The notes under the pieces are model-generated. The model did no database searches. It was not told where the DNA came from and saw only the letters and a list, made by a program, of their open reading frames with translations. This document shows, piece after piece, positions 36,422 to 48,821 of a DNA stretch of 64,000 bases. Source of the stretch: Labrenzia sp. 011 (GTDB lineage: Bacteria > Pseudomonadota > Alphaproteobacteria > Rhizobiales > Stappiaceae); the NCBI RefSeq assembly GCF_003075075.1, contig NZ_QCYM01000010.1:62001-126000 (forward strand), written 5' to 3'. The position numbers and the translations under genes were made by a program. Numbering within the stretch: the stretch's first letter is position 1; the number at the start of each line of letters is the position of its first letter.

Positions 36422-37330
36422 ATGTCCATCCTCGTCAATAAAGACACGAAAATCATCGTTCAGGGCCTGACCGGCAAGACCGGCACCTTCCACACGGAAC
36501 AGGCGCTTGAATATTACGGCACCAAGATGGTGGCCGGCGTGCACCCCAAGAAGGGTGGCGAGACCTGGTCCTCCGGTGTCGACGGCGCCGCCGAACTGCC
36601 GATCTTCGCCACTGTGGGCGAAGCCAGGGAAGCCACCGGCGCCGACGCGTCCGTGATCTACGTCCCGCCGGCAGGCGCAGCTGCGGCGATCATCGAGGCG
36701 ATCGATGCGGAGATCCCGTTCATCGTCTGCATCACCGAGGGCATCCCGGTGGCCGACATGATCAAGGTCAAGGCGAAGCTGGATAAATCCAGCTCCCGCC
36801 TGCTCGGACCGAACTGCCCGGGCATCCTGACACCGGAAGAATGCAAGATCGGCATCATGCCGGGCTCCATCTTCAAGAAGGGCTCCGTCGGTGTCGTCTC
36901 GCGTTCCGGCACGCTCACCTACGAAGCCGTCTTCCAGACAACCAATGCGGGCCTCGGCCAGACAACCGCCGTCGGCATCGGCGGCGACCCGGTCAAGGGC
37001 ACCGAATTCATCGACGTGCTGGAAATGTTCCTGGCCGATGACGAGACCAAGTCGATGATCATGATCGGCGAGATCGGCGGTTCCGCGGAAGAAGAAGCGG
37101 CCCAGTTCCTGATGGACGAGGCGAAGAAGGGCCGGAGCAAGCCGATGGCCGGTTTCATCGCGGGACGCACAGCGCCTCCGGGCCGGACCATGGGTCATGC
37201 CGGTGCCGTCATCTCCGGCGGCAAGGGCGGCGCGGAAGACAAGATCGCGGCGATGGAAGAAGCCGGCATCCGGGTGTCACCGTCTCCTGCGAAGCTCGGC
37301 GAGACACTTCTCGAAGTGTTGAAGGGGTGA
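36422..37330 (+). CDS. sucD: Succinyl-CoA synthetase alpha subunit
   Basis: 302-residue CoA-binding subunit. It starts [25 protein letters not shown]-like as expected, holds the CoA-site [20 protein letters not shown] segment, and the phosphorylated catalytic His is that of [18 protein letters not shown]. The gene abuts sucC without a gap. A 197-bp spacer with no strong terminator separates it from sucA. Confidence 0.98.
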   Translation: MSILVNKDTKIIVQGLTGKTGTFHTEQALEYYGTKMVAGVHPKKGGETWSSGVDGAAELPIFATVGEAREATGADASVIYVPPAGAAAAIIEAIDAEIPFIVCITEGIPVADMIKVKAKLDKSSSRLLGPNCPGILTPEECKIGIMPGSIFKKGSVGVVSRSGTLTYEAVFQTTNAGLGQTTAVGIGGDPVKGTEFIDVLEMFLADDETKSMIMIGEIGGSAEEEAAQFLMDEAKKGRSKPMAGFIAGRTAPPGRTMGHAGAVISGGKGGAEDKIAAMEEAGIRVSPSPAKLGETLLEVLKG

Positions 37331-37527
37331 TACCCAGGAAATTTTGCGGCAGGGGACGGAAACTGTTTACGTTTTCTGCTGCATGATGGAAGGATGGGGT
37401 GCGGCGCCAATACGGTGCCGTACCAGATTTTCGAGGGGCCGGTGTTTTATGCCGGTCTTTGTAGGGAACCGGCCGCGGGCTTATTACGGCTCGCCATAAC
37501 AAAAAGGGCGGAGCAGCCCTCCGCTAG

Positions 37528-40524
<2,997 letters not shown>

Positions 40525-40530
40525 TCGTTG

Positions 40531-40550
40531 AGAGGGCCTGCGGGCCCTCT
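40531..40550 (+). terminator. Hairpin between sucA and sucB
   Basis: AGAGGGCC and GGCCCTCT pair around TGCG, followed by TTCAAAA. With only two T residues it is more likely an attenuator or mRNA-processing hairpin than a full terminator. Confidence 0.5.
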
Positions 40551-40588
40551 TTCAAAAACTGGCCAGGTAATTTTAAGAGAAGGCGACC

Positions 40589-42112
40589 ATGGCAACCGAA
40601 ATTCGCGTGCCCACGCTGGGCGAATCCGTTTCAGAAGCAACGATTGCGCAGTGGTTCAAGAAACCCGGTGATGCCGTCAGTCAGGACGAGCCGCTCGTTG
40701 AACTGGAAACCGACAAGGTCACTGTCGAAGTTCCCGCTCCGGCCGCAGGCACTCTGGAAAGCATCCTGGTGAAGGAAGGCGACACGGTCGAGGTCGGCGC
40801 GCTTCTGGGCCAGATCGCCGAAGGGGCTGCCGCCGCACCGAAGGCCGAAGCGGCTCCTGCGAAGGAAGACAGCAAGGCCGCGGCGAAAGCGGAACTGGTC
40901 GATGTGCTCACGCCGAGCGCCGGCGAATCCGTCACCGAGGCGGAAGTCGGCGAATGGAGTGTCAAGGTCGGCGATATGGTCAAGGCCGACGACACGCTCG
41001 TCGAGCTGGAAACCGACAAGGCCGCCCAGGAGGTTCCTGCCCCGGTTGCCGGCAAGGTGGTCAAGATTTCCGCGGAAACCGGCAGCACCGTCGAACCGGG
41101 CGTTCTGCTGTGCCAGATCGCCCCCTCGGGAGAAGGGGCCGCTGCGGCTCCGGCCGAAAGCAAGCCGGCCGCTCCCGCCCAGGCCCAGCCGGCGCCCGCC
41201 GTGTCCTCCGGCTCCTCCATGCCCCCGGCTCCCGCGGCTGCCAAGATGATTGCCGAAAACAACCTGTCCGCCGATCAGCTCGGCGGCTCCGGCAAGCGCG
41301 GTCAGGTTCTGAAGGGAGACGTCATCGACGCGCTCGCTTCCGGCGCCACGGCAAGCGCCTCCGCACCGGCCCCGGCACAGGTTGCCCGCGGTCCGGTCGC
41401 CGCCCAGGACGAGGCGCGCGAGGAACGCGTGCGCATGACCAAACTGCGCCAGACCATCGCCCGCCGGCTCAAGGATGCCCAGAACACCGCCGCCATGCTG
41501 ACCACCTATAACGAGGTGGACATGGGACCGGTCATGGAGCTGCGCAAGCAGTACAAGGACCTGTTCGAGAAGAAGCACGGCGTCAAGCTCGGGTTCATGG
41601 GTTTCTTCACCAAGGCGGTGACCCATGCCCTGAAAGAGGTTCCCGCGGTCAATGCGGAGATCGACGGCAACGACATCATCTACAAGAACTTCTGCCACAT
41701 CGGCGTGGCCGTCGGCACCGACAAGGGCCTTGTGGTTCCCGTCGTGCGCGATGCCGACCAGATGTCCATCGCCGAGGTCGAGAAGGAAATCGGCAATCTC
41801 GGCAGGAAGGCCCGGGACGGCAAGCTCGGCATGGCTGACATGACCGGCGGCACCTTCACCATCTCCAACGGCGGGGTGTATGGTTCGCTCATGTCGTCGC
41901 CCATCCTGAACGCACCGCAGTCCGGCATTCTGGGCATGCACAAGATCCAGGAGCGGCCGATGGCCGTGAACGGTCAGGTGGTGATCCGTCCGATGATGTA
42001 TCTGGCGCTTTCCTATGACCACCGGGTCATCGACGGCAAGGAAGCCGTGACCTTCCTGGTTCGTGTCAAGGAAAGCCTGGAGGATCCGCAGCGCCTGGTT
42101 CTGGATCTCTGA
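40589..42112 (+). CDS. sucB: Dihydrolipoyl succinyltransferase E2 with two lipoyl domains
   Basis: 507-residue core enzyme of 2-oxoglutarate dehydrogenase. Two lipoyl domains are present: residues 2-77 with ETDKVTVEV (Lys43 as lipoylation site) and residues 104-178 with ETDKAAQEV (Lys144), joined by an Ala/Pro/Lys linker. A peripheral-subunit-binding domain follows ([20 protein letters not shown], about 215-250), then the catalytic domain with the ending [16 protein letters not shown] that holds the active-site His. E. coli SucB has one lipoyl domain and about 405 residues, so this is an enlarged form. It is co-oriented with sucA and lpdA. Confidence 0.97.
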   Translation: MATEIRVPTLGESVSEATIAQWFKKPGDAVSQDEPLVELETDKVTVEVPAPAAGTLESILVKEGDTVEVGALLGQIAEGAAAAPKAEAAPAKEDSKAAAKAELVDVLTPSAGESVTEAEVGEWSVKVGDMVKADDTLVELETDKAAQEVPAPVAGKVVKISAETGSTVEPGVLLCQIAPSGEGAAAAPAESKPAAPAQAQPAPAVSSGSSMPPAPAAAKMIAENNLSADQLGGSGKRGQVLKGDVIDALASGATASASAPAPAQVARGPVAAQDEAREERVRMTKLRQTIARRLKDAQNTAAMLTTYNEVDMGPVMELRKQYKDLFEKKHGVKLGFMGFFTKAVTHALKEVPAVNAEIDGNDIIYKNFCHIGVAVGTDKGLVVPVVRDADQMSIAEVEKEIGNLGRKARDGKLGMADMTGGTFTISNGGVYGSLMSSPILNAPQSGILGMHKIQERPMAVNGQVVIRPMMYLALSYDHRVIDGKEAVTFLVRVKESLEDPQRLVLDL

Positions 42113-42140
42113 TCCGGAAAGACCCTGGAGAAGCCGGCAG

Positions 42141-42755
42141 ATGAGCCCCGATTTTCTGATCACCGCGTTGATTGTGGTGCTGGTTCCCGGAACCGGTGTC
42201 GCCTACACGGTGGCGGTCGGTCTCGGCAGCGGGCGGCGGGCATCCGTCGCCGCCGCCGTTGGCTGCACGCTCGGAATCATCCCGGCCATCCTGGCCTCCG
42301 TCATTGGCGTGGCGGCGCTGATGCACACCAGTGCGCTGGTGTTTCAGGCCGTCAAATATGCCGGTGTCGCCTATCTGCTGTATCTTGCCTGGCAAACCCT
42401 GAAGGACAGGGGCCCGCTTGACCTGACAGCGGACAGGAACGCGCGCGCCGGAGACCTGGCGACCGCGCGCACCGGATTTCTGATCAATATTCTCAATCCG
42501 AAACTGACCGTGTTCTTTCTGGCCTTCCTGCCGCAGTTCGTCAGCCCGCTTGCGCTCGATCCTACGCTCGACATGCTGCTCCTGGGCGGGGTCTTCATGG
42601 CCATGACCTTCGCGATCTTCGTGATTTACGGACAGTTCGCCGCGCTGGTGGGCGAAAGGGTCCTGCGCAGTGACAGGGTCATGATGTGGATGCGCCGTAC
42701 GGTTGCCGCGGCCTTCGCCGGCTTCGGCCTGCGGCTGGCATTGACGGAGCGATGA
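42141..42755 (+). CDS. LysE/RhtB family exporter
   Basis: 204-residue inner-membrane transporter that exports amino acids or related compounds. The first helix contains the family motif LVPGTGVAYTVAVGLGSGRR, followed by GVAYLLYLAWQTLKD and GFLINILNPKLTVFFLAFLPQFV, the RhtB signature. The ATG at 42141 is used, 28 bp after sucB and with GGAG ten bases before. It and the next SDR gene interrupt the sucB-lpdA pair, which in many Rhizobiales also contains small accessory genes. Confidence 0.94.
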   Translation: MSPDFLITALIVVLVPGTGVAYTVAVGLGSGRRASVAAAVGCTLGIIPAILASVIGVAALMHTSALVFQAVKYAGVAYLLYLAWQTLKDRGPLDLTADRNARAGDLATARTGFLINILNPKLTVFFLAFLPQFVSPLALDPTLDMLLLGGVFMAMTFAIFVIYGQFAALVGERVLRSDRVMMWMRRTVAAAFAGFGLRLALTER

Positions 42756-42858
42756 TGCGACGGGAGACGCAGCTGGCCCACCGGAACCTGGGCTGCCGGC
42801 AAGGCATCGGAAACGCTTCGTTCCCTCAACTGAATGAATGGCCTCAACCGGAGGCGGA

Positions 42859-43617
42859 ATGGCTGAAGAAATTGTCATAGTAACCGGCGGAAGCCGTGGA
42901 ATTGGTGCCAGTGTTTGCCGCAAGCTTGCGGCGGGTGGCCGGACGGTGCTCGTCAATTTTGCGCGCAATTCCGATGCGGCGGACGAACTCGTCGACGAAA
43001 TCCGGGCCGCCGGCGGCACGGCCGTGGCTGTTCAGGGCGATGTCAGCGACGAGGCCGACGTCCTCAACCTGTTTGCCGAGGCCGACAACCTCGGCACTCT
43101 GACGGGACTGGTCAACAACGCCGGCATTCTCGATGTGGCGCAGCGGGTGGACGAAATGTCTCTCGACCGCATGACCCGGATCTTCTCCGTCAACGTCATC
43201 GGATCGTTCCTGTGTGCCCGCGAGGCGGTGCGGCGGATGTCGACCCGCCTGGGCGGCAGGGGCGGGTCGATTGTCAATCTCGGTTCGGCCTCCTCCAAGC
43301 TCGGTTCGCCGGGTCAGTATGTCGACTACGCGGCGGCGAAAGGGGCGATCGACACCATGACGGTCGGTCTGGCGCTTGAAGTCGCGCAGGAGGGGATCCG
43401 CGTGAACGCGGTTCGCCCGGGCATCATCGACACCGAGATCCACGCCTCGGGCGGCATACCCGACCGGGTGGCGCGGCTCCAGTCCCGACTGCCGATGAAA
43501 CGTGCCGGCTCCGCCGACGAGGTGGCCGATGCGATTCTCTGGTTGATGTCGGACCAGGCAAGTTACACGACCGGCGCAATTCTGGATGTTTCCGGAGGCC
43601 GGGCAATCCTACCATGA
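42859..43617 (+). CDS. SDR-family oxidoreductase (3-oxoacyl-ACP-reductase-like)
   Basis: 252-residue NAD(P)-dependent short-chain dehydrogenase. The cofactor motif is VTGGSRGIGASV near the N-terminus; NNAG follows at the end of beta-4, and the active-site Tyr-Lys are in YVDYAAAKGAI with the Ser in GSASSKLG. The C-terminal PGIIDTEIHASGG and GAILDVSGGR segments are standard. The ATG at 42859 sits after GGAGG; the upstream ATG at 42838 is less likely. Substrate unknown. It ends 45 bp before lpdA and may be part of the suc transcript. Confidence 0.93.
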   Translation: MAEEIVIVTGGSRGIGASVCRKLAAGGRTVLVNFARNSDAADELVDEIRAAGGTAVAVQGDVSDEADVLNLFAEADNLGTLTGLVNNAGILDVAQRVDEMSLDRMTRIFSVNVIGSFLCAREAVRRMSTRLGGRGGSIVNLGSASSKLGSPGQYVDYAAAKGAIDTMTVGLALEVAQEGIRVNAVRPGIIDTEIHASGGIPDRVARLQSRLPMKRAGSADEVADAILWLMSDQASYTTGAILDVSGGRAILP

Positions 43618-43662
43618 TCCAGATTCCTGGACTCACACTTAAAGAGGCAAAGGCGGCCCAAC

Positions 43663-45066
43663 ATGTCCCAATATGATCTTGTCATCATCGGAACCGGCCC
43701 GGGTGGCTATGTTTGCGCGATCAAGGCAGCGCAGCTTGGCCTGAAGACGGCAGTCGTGGAGAAAAACGCAACTCTTGGCGGGACCTGTCTCAATATCGGC
43801 TGCATCCCCTCCAAGGCGCTGCTGCACGCCTCCGAGATGTTCGAGGAAGCCGGGCACGGTCTTGAAAAGATCGGCGTGAAGGTCTCCAAGCCCAAGCTCG
43901 ACCTGCCGGCGATGATGAAACACAAGAGCGATGTGGTCGATGCCAACGTCGGCGGTGTCGCCTTCCTGATGAAGAAGAACAAGATCGACGTGCACACCGG
44001 GACCGGCAAGGTCCTCGCTCAAGGCAAGGTCGAGGTGACCGCCGAAGACGGCGCGGCGACGGTTCTTGAAACCAGAAACATCGTCATTGCCACCGGCTCG
44101 GAAGTCATGCCGCTGCCTGGGGTCGAGATCGACGAGAAGCAGATTGTTTCCTCCACCGGCGCGCTGGAGCTTGAAAAGGTGCCCGGCAAGCTGGTCGTCG
44201 TCGGCGGCGGCGTGATCGGTCTGGAACTGGGCTCGGTCTGGAACCGGCTCGGCTCCAAGGTCACCGTCGTCGAGTTCATGGACAAGATTCTCGGACCGAT
44301 GGACGGTGATGTCTCCAAGAACTTCCAGCGCATGCTGAAAAAGCAGGGCATGGAGTTCAAGCTCTCGTCCAAGGTGACCGGCGTCGAGAAAAAGGGCAAG
44401 GGCCTTGCGGTGACCGTCGAGCCCGCCAAGGGCGGTGACAAGGAAGTCCTGGAAGCGGACATCGTTCTGGTCGCCATCGGCCGCCGTCCCTATACCGAGG
44501 GACTGGGTCTGGACACGGCCGGTGTGGCGCTGGACGAACGCGGGCGCGTGCAGATCGACGCCCACTACAAGACCAATGTGGACGGCATCTATGCCATCGG
44601 CGATGTCGTCGCCGGCCCGATGCTGGCGCACAAGGCCGAGGACGAAGGGGTTGCATTGGCCGAGATCCTGTCGGGTCAGGCCGGTCACGTGAACTACAAC
44701 GTCATTCCGGGCGTCGTCTACACCCAGCCGGAAGTCGCCTCCGTCGGCAAGACCGAAGAGGAACTGAAGGCCGCAGGCATCGCCTACAAGACCGGCAAGT
44801 TCAACTTCTCGGCCAATGGCCGCGCACGGGCCATGAACAAGACCGACGGCTTCGCCAAGGTTCTGGCCGATGCCAGAACCGACGAGGTCCTGGGCGTGCA
44901 TATCCTCGGCTTCGGTGCCGGCGAGATGATCCATGAAGCTGCGGTGCTGATGGAATTCGGCGGCTCGTCGGAGGATCTCGCCCGCACCTGCCATGCGCAC
45001 CCCACCATGTCGGAAGCCGTCAAGGAAGCCGCCCTCGGCGCCTTCTTCAAGACGATCCACTCGTAA
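43663..45066 (+). CDS. lpdA: Dihydrolipoyl dehydrogenase E3
   Basis: 467-residue flavoenzyme reoxidising dihydrolipoamide of the 2-oxoglutarate dehydrogenase complex. FAD loop GTGPGGYV, redox-active disulfide Cys42-Cys47 in GGTCLNIGCIPSK, NAD loop VVGGGVIGLELGSVW, second FAD motif GIYAIGDV and the catalytic His-Glu in CHAHPTMSEAVKEA are all intact. It ends the suc cluster and is followed by a strong hairpin. Confidence 0.98.
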   Translation: MSQYDLVIIGTGPGGYVCAIKAAQLGLKTAVVEKNATLGGTCLNIGCIPSKALLHASEMFEEAGHGLEKIGVKVSKPKLDLPAMMKHKSDVVDANVGGVAFLMKKNKIDVHTGTGKVLAQGKVEVTAEDGAATVLETRNIVIATGSEVMPLPGVEIDEKQIVSSTGALELEKVPGKLVVVGGGVIGLELGSVWNRLGSKVTVVEFMDKILGPMDGDVSKNFQRMLKKQGMEFKLSSKVTGVEKKGKGLAVTVEPAKGGDKEVLEADIVLVAIGRRPYTEGLGLDTAGVALDERGRVQIDAHYKTNVDGIYAIGDVVAGPMLAHKAEDEGVALAEILSGQAGHVNYNVIPGVVYTQPEVASVGKTEEELKAAGIAYKTGKFNFSANGRARAMNKTDGFAKVLADARTDEVLGVHILGFGAGEMIHEAAVLMEFGGSSEDLARTCHAHPTMSEAVKEAALGAFFKTIHS

Positions 45067-45098
45067 GGGCTGTCCCGGGGCCGGTACACGATGACGGA

Positions 45099-45128
45099 GT
45101 GCCCTGCGCTGGAGACAGCGCAGGGCAC
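45099..45128 (+). terminator. Hairpin terminator after lpdA
   Basis: Perfect 13-bp stem (GTGCCCTGCGCTG and its complement) with a GAGA loop, then CATTCGCATTTGC. It lies 33 bp after the stop. The following 225 bp to the MerR gene hold nothing recognisable. Confidence 0.75.
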
Positions 45129-45353
45129 ATTCGCATTTGCAGCCCGGGCCTCCTGCACGAGAAGATGATCCGGACGGCTCACATCATCGCCAATGTGGAT
45201 GATCTCTTCTTCGTCCTCCGGGCGGCGGAATTCGTGTCGGGCGGACGGCACGGGAAGCCCCTTCTGGCCACTCGGTTTCCGGGTCTCGACAGCTGCCATC
45301 TGCAGCCGCGCCTCCATCTGGTTTTGGCCGGCTGGTTCCTTGCTGCGGCGGGG

Positions 45354-45791
45354 TCAGGCTTTCGTCGGTGCCGCGTGCTCGTCGCGGCACAGGCTGTGAT
45401 CCCCGAAAGCCTTGAGCACGTTGCAGTCCGTCACCGTATGCCCGCCCTTGCAGCTGGCCGTGATGCGCTCCAGTTCCGCCTCGAGCTTCCGCAGATGGGC
45501 AATACGTTCACGCACGGATTGAAGCTGGGTCGCGGCGATCCGGTCCGCTTCGCGGCAGGGCTTGTCCGGATGCTGGCCAAGGTCGATCAGATCCCGGATG
45601 GCCGGCATGGGCAGACCGAGGTCGCGGCAATGCCGGATAAAGCCGAGACGGTCCAGATCCTGTGCGCGGTAGCGCCGCTGGTTGCCCTGCGTGCGCAGCG
45701 GCGCATCGAGCAGGCCTTCTTTTTCGTAATAGCGGATGGTCGGCACCTTGACGCCGGTCCGCTTCGCCAGTTCCCCGATCGAAAAATCCAT
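45354..45791 (-). CDS. MerR-family metal-responsive regulator (ZntR/CadR type)
   Basis: 145-residue activator. The N-terminal winged helix (IGELAKRTGVKVPTIRYYEKEGLL) is followed by the dimer helix, and the metal-site residues fall where ZntR has them: Cys79 (DKPCREA), Cys114 (TASCKGGH), His118 and Cys123 (TDCNVL), plus Cys135. This spacing predicts Zn, Cd or Pb sensing. It is divergent from a CDF-like efflux gene and the intergenic region holds a promoter with the stretched spacer characteristic of MerR control. Confidence 0.95.
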   Translation of the reverse strand: MDFSIGELAKRTGVKVPTIRYYEKEGLLDAPLRTQGNQRRYRAQDLDRLGFIRHCRDLGLPMPAIRDLIDLGQHPDKPCREADRIAATQLQSVRERIAHLRKLEAELERITASCKGGHTVTDCNVLKAFGDHSLCRDEHAAPTKA

Positions 45792-45800
45792 GAAAACCTC

Positions 45801-45831
45801 TTGAACCTCTAGTCGCTATAGGGATTACAAA
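45801..45831 (+). promoter_or_regulatory. MerR-type promoter/operator of the CDF gene
   Basis: TTGAAC at 45801 and TACAAA at 45826 are 19 bp apart, longer than the optimal 17 as in MerR-regulated promoters. Between them lies the dyad CCTCTAG-tcg-CTATAGG (one mismatch), close to the ZntR/CadR operator. Transcription would run into the gene at 45871. Confidence 0.85.
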
Positions 45832-45870
45832 ACCTCCTGCAATGGAATTTCAAGTGCATGGGAGCTTTCG

Positions 45871-46512
45871 ATGGGTACGTGCTGCGGGTCTTCTCAAGGA
45901 ACCTTTGACGGCATGTCGCGGGACTACCGCCGTCGTCTCTGGCTGGTGATCGCGCTCAATGCCGGCATGTTCATCGTCGAGATGGTTGCCGGCCAGGCCG
46001 CCGGATCGAAATCCCTTCAGGCGGATGCGCTCGACTTCTTCGGCGACGCGGCCACCTACGGGATTTCCCTCGCGGTGATCGGGGCTTCCGTGAAGGCCCG
46101 TTCCCTGGCGGCGCTGGCCAAGGGGAGCAGCCTGCTGCTGATGGGCATCTGGGTTGCCGCGTCGACGCTCTATCAGCTCTTCGTGCTCGGGGTTCCGCAG
46201 GCCGCGGTCATGGGGTCCATAGGATTCCTGGCGCTCGCCGCCAATCTCGCCAGCGTGATGCTGCTGGTCCGCTACAAGGACGGGGACGCCAATGTGCGTT
46301 CAGTCTGGCTGTGCTCCCGCAACGATGCGATCGGGAATGTCGCCGTCATGCTGGCGGCTTTGGGGGTCTGGGGAACCGCCACGGCATGGCCGGACCTGGT
46401 CGTCGCCGGACTGATGGCAAGCCTCTTCGTCAGCTCCTCGGTGCAGATCCTCAGACAGGCTCTTGCGGAGTATCGCCTCAGCACTGTTCCGGTCATCCCG
46501 ACTGTCCGATAA
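45871..46512 (+). CDS. Short CDF-like cation transporter
   Basis: 213-residue inner-membrane protein resembling the transmembrane part of cation diffusion facilitators. Six helices are predicted; helix 2 carries the metal site as Asp55-x3-Asp59 (ADALDFFGD), while helix 5 has Asp152-x3-Asn156 (NDAIGN) where typical Zn transporters have H-x3-D. The cytoplasmic C-terminal domain is missing. A CC pair lies at residues 4-5. ATG 45871 follows GGGAG. The divergent ZntR-like regulator and promoter predict induction by a soft divalent metal and efflux from the cytoplasm. Confidence 0.9.
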   Translation: MGTCCGSSQGTFDGMSRDYRRRLWLVIALNAGMFIVEMVAGQAAGSKSLQADALDFFGDAATYGISLAVIGASVKARSLAALAKGSSLLLMGIWVAASTLYQLFVLGVPQAAVMGSIGFLALAANLASVMLLVRYKDGDANVRSVWLCSRNDAIGNVAVMLAALGVWGTATAWPDLVVAGLMASLFVSSSVQILRQALAEYRLSTVPVIPTVR

Positions 46513-46584
46513 AAGGCCCCTGGCTCAAGCCGGTGCCCCGGACCTGTCGGCCCGTCCGTGGTGCGTCATGGAGTGCGCGAAAAG

Positions 46585-46605
46585 GCCCGCTGCGAAGCAG
46601 CGGGC
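46585..46605 (-). terminator. Terminator of the small exported protein gene
   Basis: GCCCGCTGC-GAA-GCAGCGGGC, a 9-bp stem, followed on the minus strand by CCTTTTCGC. It also lies downstream of the CDF gene on the plus strand, so it may serve both. Confidence 0.7.
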
Positions 46606-46631
46606 AATTTGGAGAAAATCACCGGTCTGGA

Positions 46632-46868
46632 TCACTCTGCGGGCTTTTCACCCGGAACCGGCAGAACGGTCATTTTCCGCAGAGTTTCATCGCTCAGGTC
46701 GTTGGTCGCGATCGCCACGTCGCTGTCGTATTGCAGGGGCGTCACCGCCTCCGCAACCGTGATTTTCTGCTCGGCTTTGGCGGTCTTGTCCCAGGAGCAC
46801 GCAATTGCCGGTACACCTGCAAATGCGGTCAGGGCGAGGGCCGCGATTCCAGTGGTCAATAGACGCAT
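46632..46868 (-). CDS. Small exported protein of unknown function
   Basis: 78 residues. Residues 1-23 form a Sec signal peptide (MRLLTTGIAALALTAFAGVPAIA) leaving a 55-residue mature peptide with one Cys directly after the cleavage site (CSWDKTAKAEQ). The rest is hydrophilic, rich in Thr, Val and Ala (TVAEAVTPLQYDS). GGAGG lies seven bases before the ATG and a terminator follows the gene, so expression is likely. No domain recognised; its neighbour upstream is another exported protein on the same strand. Confidence 0.8.
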   Translation of the reverse strand: MRLLTTGIAALALTAFAGVPAIACSWDKTAKAEQKITVAEAVTPLQYDSDVAIATNDLSDETLRKMTVLPVPGEKPAE

Positions 46869-46951
46869 CTATACACCTCCGTCCGTTCCTCTGCGCAAAC
46901 CAGCGCAATGGAGAAAAGGATAGGGCAACGGGCCGGTTTGGCAAGAAGAAA

Positions 46952-46984
46952 GCCCGGATTCCGGCGAATTCGGCCGGGTCGGGC
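46952..46984 (-). terminator. Terminator between two small exported-protein genes
   Basis: GCCCG...CGGGC with inner GGC/GCC pairing forms an imperfect stem; on the minus strand TTTCTTCTT follows. It begins three bases after the stop of the gene at 46987-47394. Confidence 0.6.
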
Positions 46985-46986
46985 AA

Positions 46987-47394
46987 TCATTTTCGCGTGA
47001 GATTGAAGGTTTCTTCCCTGCGCGGTTCGGACAAGTCGTTGACGATGCTGATCACATGAACGTCAAGCATGTCTCCGAAGACCTTCAGCGTGAGCTGCTT
47101 GCTGCTCAGAAAGCCGATCAGAAGAACCTGGATGGCCCCGTCCGACCGCCGCTCGGCCTGCGTCCACCCCCATTTGCAGTCCCGTGGAATACAGGCGGTG
47201 AAGGCCCGCACCCGCACATGGACCTGATCGTCCAGACACCGGCTTTCCACCTCCACGCGGCTGATTTGTTTCGGCGCGGCATCCTTGTTGACCCAGATGC
47301 CGTCTTCCGGCAGCGGGCAGTAGACCCGCTGCTGCGCGAGCGAGGCAACGGCCGACAGCAGAAGAAACCCGGCGGCAAGAACAATCAGACGCAT
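46987..47394 (-). CDS. Exported protein of unknown function
   Basis: 135 residues with a Sec signal peptide (MRLIVLAAGFLLLSAVASLAQ). The mature part has YCPLPEDGIWVN, RVEVESRCLDD, and ACIPRDCKWGWTQAERR, giving four cysteines that probably form two disulfides, and a C-terminal beta-rich segment. The W-G-W-T plus R-D-C block looks like a conserved family of small secreted proteins but I cannot name it. Of two close ATGs, 47394 is preferred because AGGAG lies seven bases upstream; 47400 is too near. No gene partner is apparent. Confidence 0.82.
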   Translation of the reverse strand: MRLIVLAAGFLLLSAVASLAQQRVYCPLPEDGIWVNKDAAPKQISRVEVESRCLDDQVHVRVRAFTACIPRDCKWGWTQAERRSDGAIQVLLIGFLSSKQLTLKVFGDMLDVHVISIVNDLSEPRREETFNLTRK

Positions 47395-47592
47395 GCGCAT
47401 TCTCCTGGTGACGGCACGGATCGGCAGGATAACGGGCCTTCCGGCAAAACGCCAACCGGCTGGCGCCCGCATCACCACCCTCTGGTCCCCGTCATTTGAC
47501 CCGAGGCACCTGTCCCCGGGCTGAACCGGAGCACTTTCGGGTAACACGGGTCGCAGGGGACGGTGTGTCTTGAAAGTGCATGTCTTGCGGCG

Positions 47593-48552
47593 TTAGCGCC
47601 GCGGATGCGCCTTGTCATAGGCGCTCAGGAGATGCGCGCTGTCGATCTCGGTGTAGATCTGCGTGGAGGCAAGGCTGGCATGGCCGAGCAGTTCCTGGAT
47701 GGTTCTCAGGTCGCCTCCGCCTGCCAGGAGATGTGTCGCGAAGGAATGCCGCAGCGCGTGCGGTGTTGCGGTATCGGGAAGGCCGAGGGCGCCGCGCAGC
47801 TTTTCCATCGCCAGCTGGATCATGCGCGGGTTCAGCGGACCGCCGCGCGCACCCAGGAACAGCGGCCCCTCGGGAGAAATGGCATAGGGACATAGCTTCA
47901 GGTACCGGTCGACCGCCTCGCTGACCGCGGGCAGGATGGGCACGATCCGCTCCTTGCGCCCCTTGCCGACGATCCGCAGGGTTCGGGCCCCTTGCCGGGG
48001 CGCCATGTTGCCGGTGAGCGACAGCGCTTCCGCAATGCGCAGGCCGCAGCCGTAAAGCAGGGTCAGAACGGCGGTGTTGCGCGCCTCGATCCAGGCTTCG
48101 CTTTCCATGGCCAGATCGCCGCCGGTGATGCCGATGGCGTCCTTCGGGGAAACCGGCTTGGGCAGGGACCGGGCCTGCCGGGGCGGGCGGACGGCGGCGG
48201 AGGCGGCGGCATTGACTTCGCCGCGCCGCTCCAGGAATTTCAGGAAGGAGCGGATGCCTGCAAGCCCCCGGGCCAGGGACCGGCTTTGAACGCCCTGCCG
48301 CCTGCGGCTTGCCAGAAAACCTCTGAAATCCGCCGGCTTGAGTGCCGCGATATCCTTGAGCGCGGGCGCACCGCCAAGATGGCCGGTCAGGAACCGCAGG
48401 AACTGCCTGAGGTCCCGTTCGTAGGCCAGCAGGGTCTTGTCGGACAGACGCCGCTCGTCCGTCAGATGGTCGAGCCACAGGCCCACGCGCTGATTGAGAT
48501 CAGGCCTGGCCGTTACGAGAAGGGCATCATTGTCTGCAGGGTGCGCGCACAT
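47593..48552 (-). CDS. xerC: Tyrosine recombinase XerC
   Basis: 319-residue site-specific recombinase resolving chromosome dimers at dif with XerD. The catalytic residues are all present: Arg172 (YGCGLRIAEAL), Lys197 (VGKGRKER), His265 and Arg268 (PHALRHSFAT), His291 (LLGHAS) and nucleophile Tyr300 (TQIYTEID). The core-binding SAM-like domain covers residues 20-115. ATG 48552 is chosen; longer in-frame starts lack support. Its divergent partner priA and the nearby lpdA are the normal alphaproteobacterial neighbours, so it is the housekeeping enzyme, not a mobile-element integrase. Confidence 0.95.
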   Translation of the reverse strand: MCAHPADNDALLVTARPDLNQRVGLWLDHLTDERRLSDKTLLAYERDLRQFLRFLTGHLGGAPALKDIAALKPADFRGFLASRRRQGVQSRSLARGLAGIRSFLKFLERRGEVNAAASAAVRPPRQARSLPKPVSPKDAIGITGGDLAMESEAWIEARNTAVLTLLYGCGLRIAEALSLTGNMAPRQGARTLRIVGKGRKERIVPILPAVSEAVDRYLKLCPYAISPEGPLFLGARGGPLNPRMIQLAMEKLRGALGLPDTATPHALRHSFATHLLAGGGDLRTIQELLGHASLASTQIYTEIDSAHLLSAYDKAHPRR

Positions 48553-48821
48553 GATCTCACTCTGGCGCGCAAACTTGACGGTTCGGTTAACGGACGTGCC
48601 CACGCCGGCAACGGGCAAAACGGTTGCTTTGCCCGCGGCGGTCTCTTTAACCTCGGGACAACGACGGCAGGCGCCCCTGATTCTCCGGTGGATGAAGTCC
48701 TTGCGGTGCGCATCTCCGTCCCGGACGGACTTGCGCAGGCGCCGCAGCCGGGCAATGACGAGTGAACCTGAGCCCCGGTGACATGCGCCGCCGGCGGAAG
48801 GTGGTAGGGACCTGATCTTTC

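Noticed and set aside
47593-48552. Tyrosine recombinase as sign of a mobile element
   Set aside because: It is next to priA and has XerC features; no attachment repeats, tRNA or cargo genes nearby.
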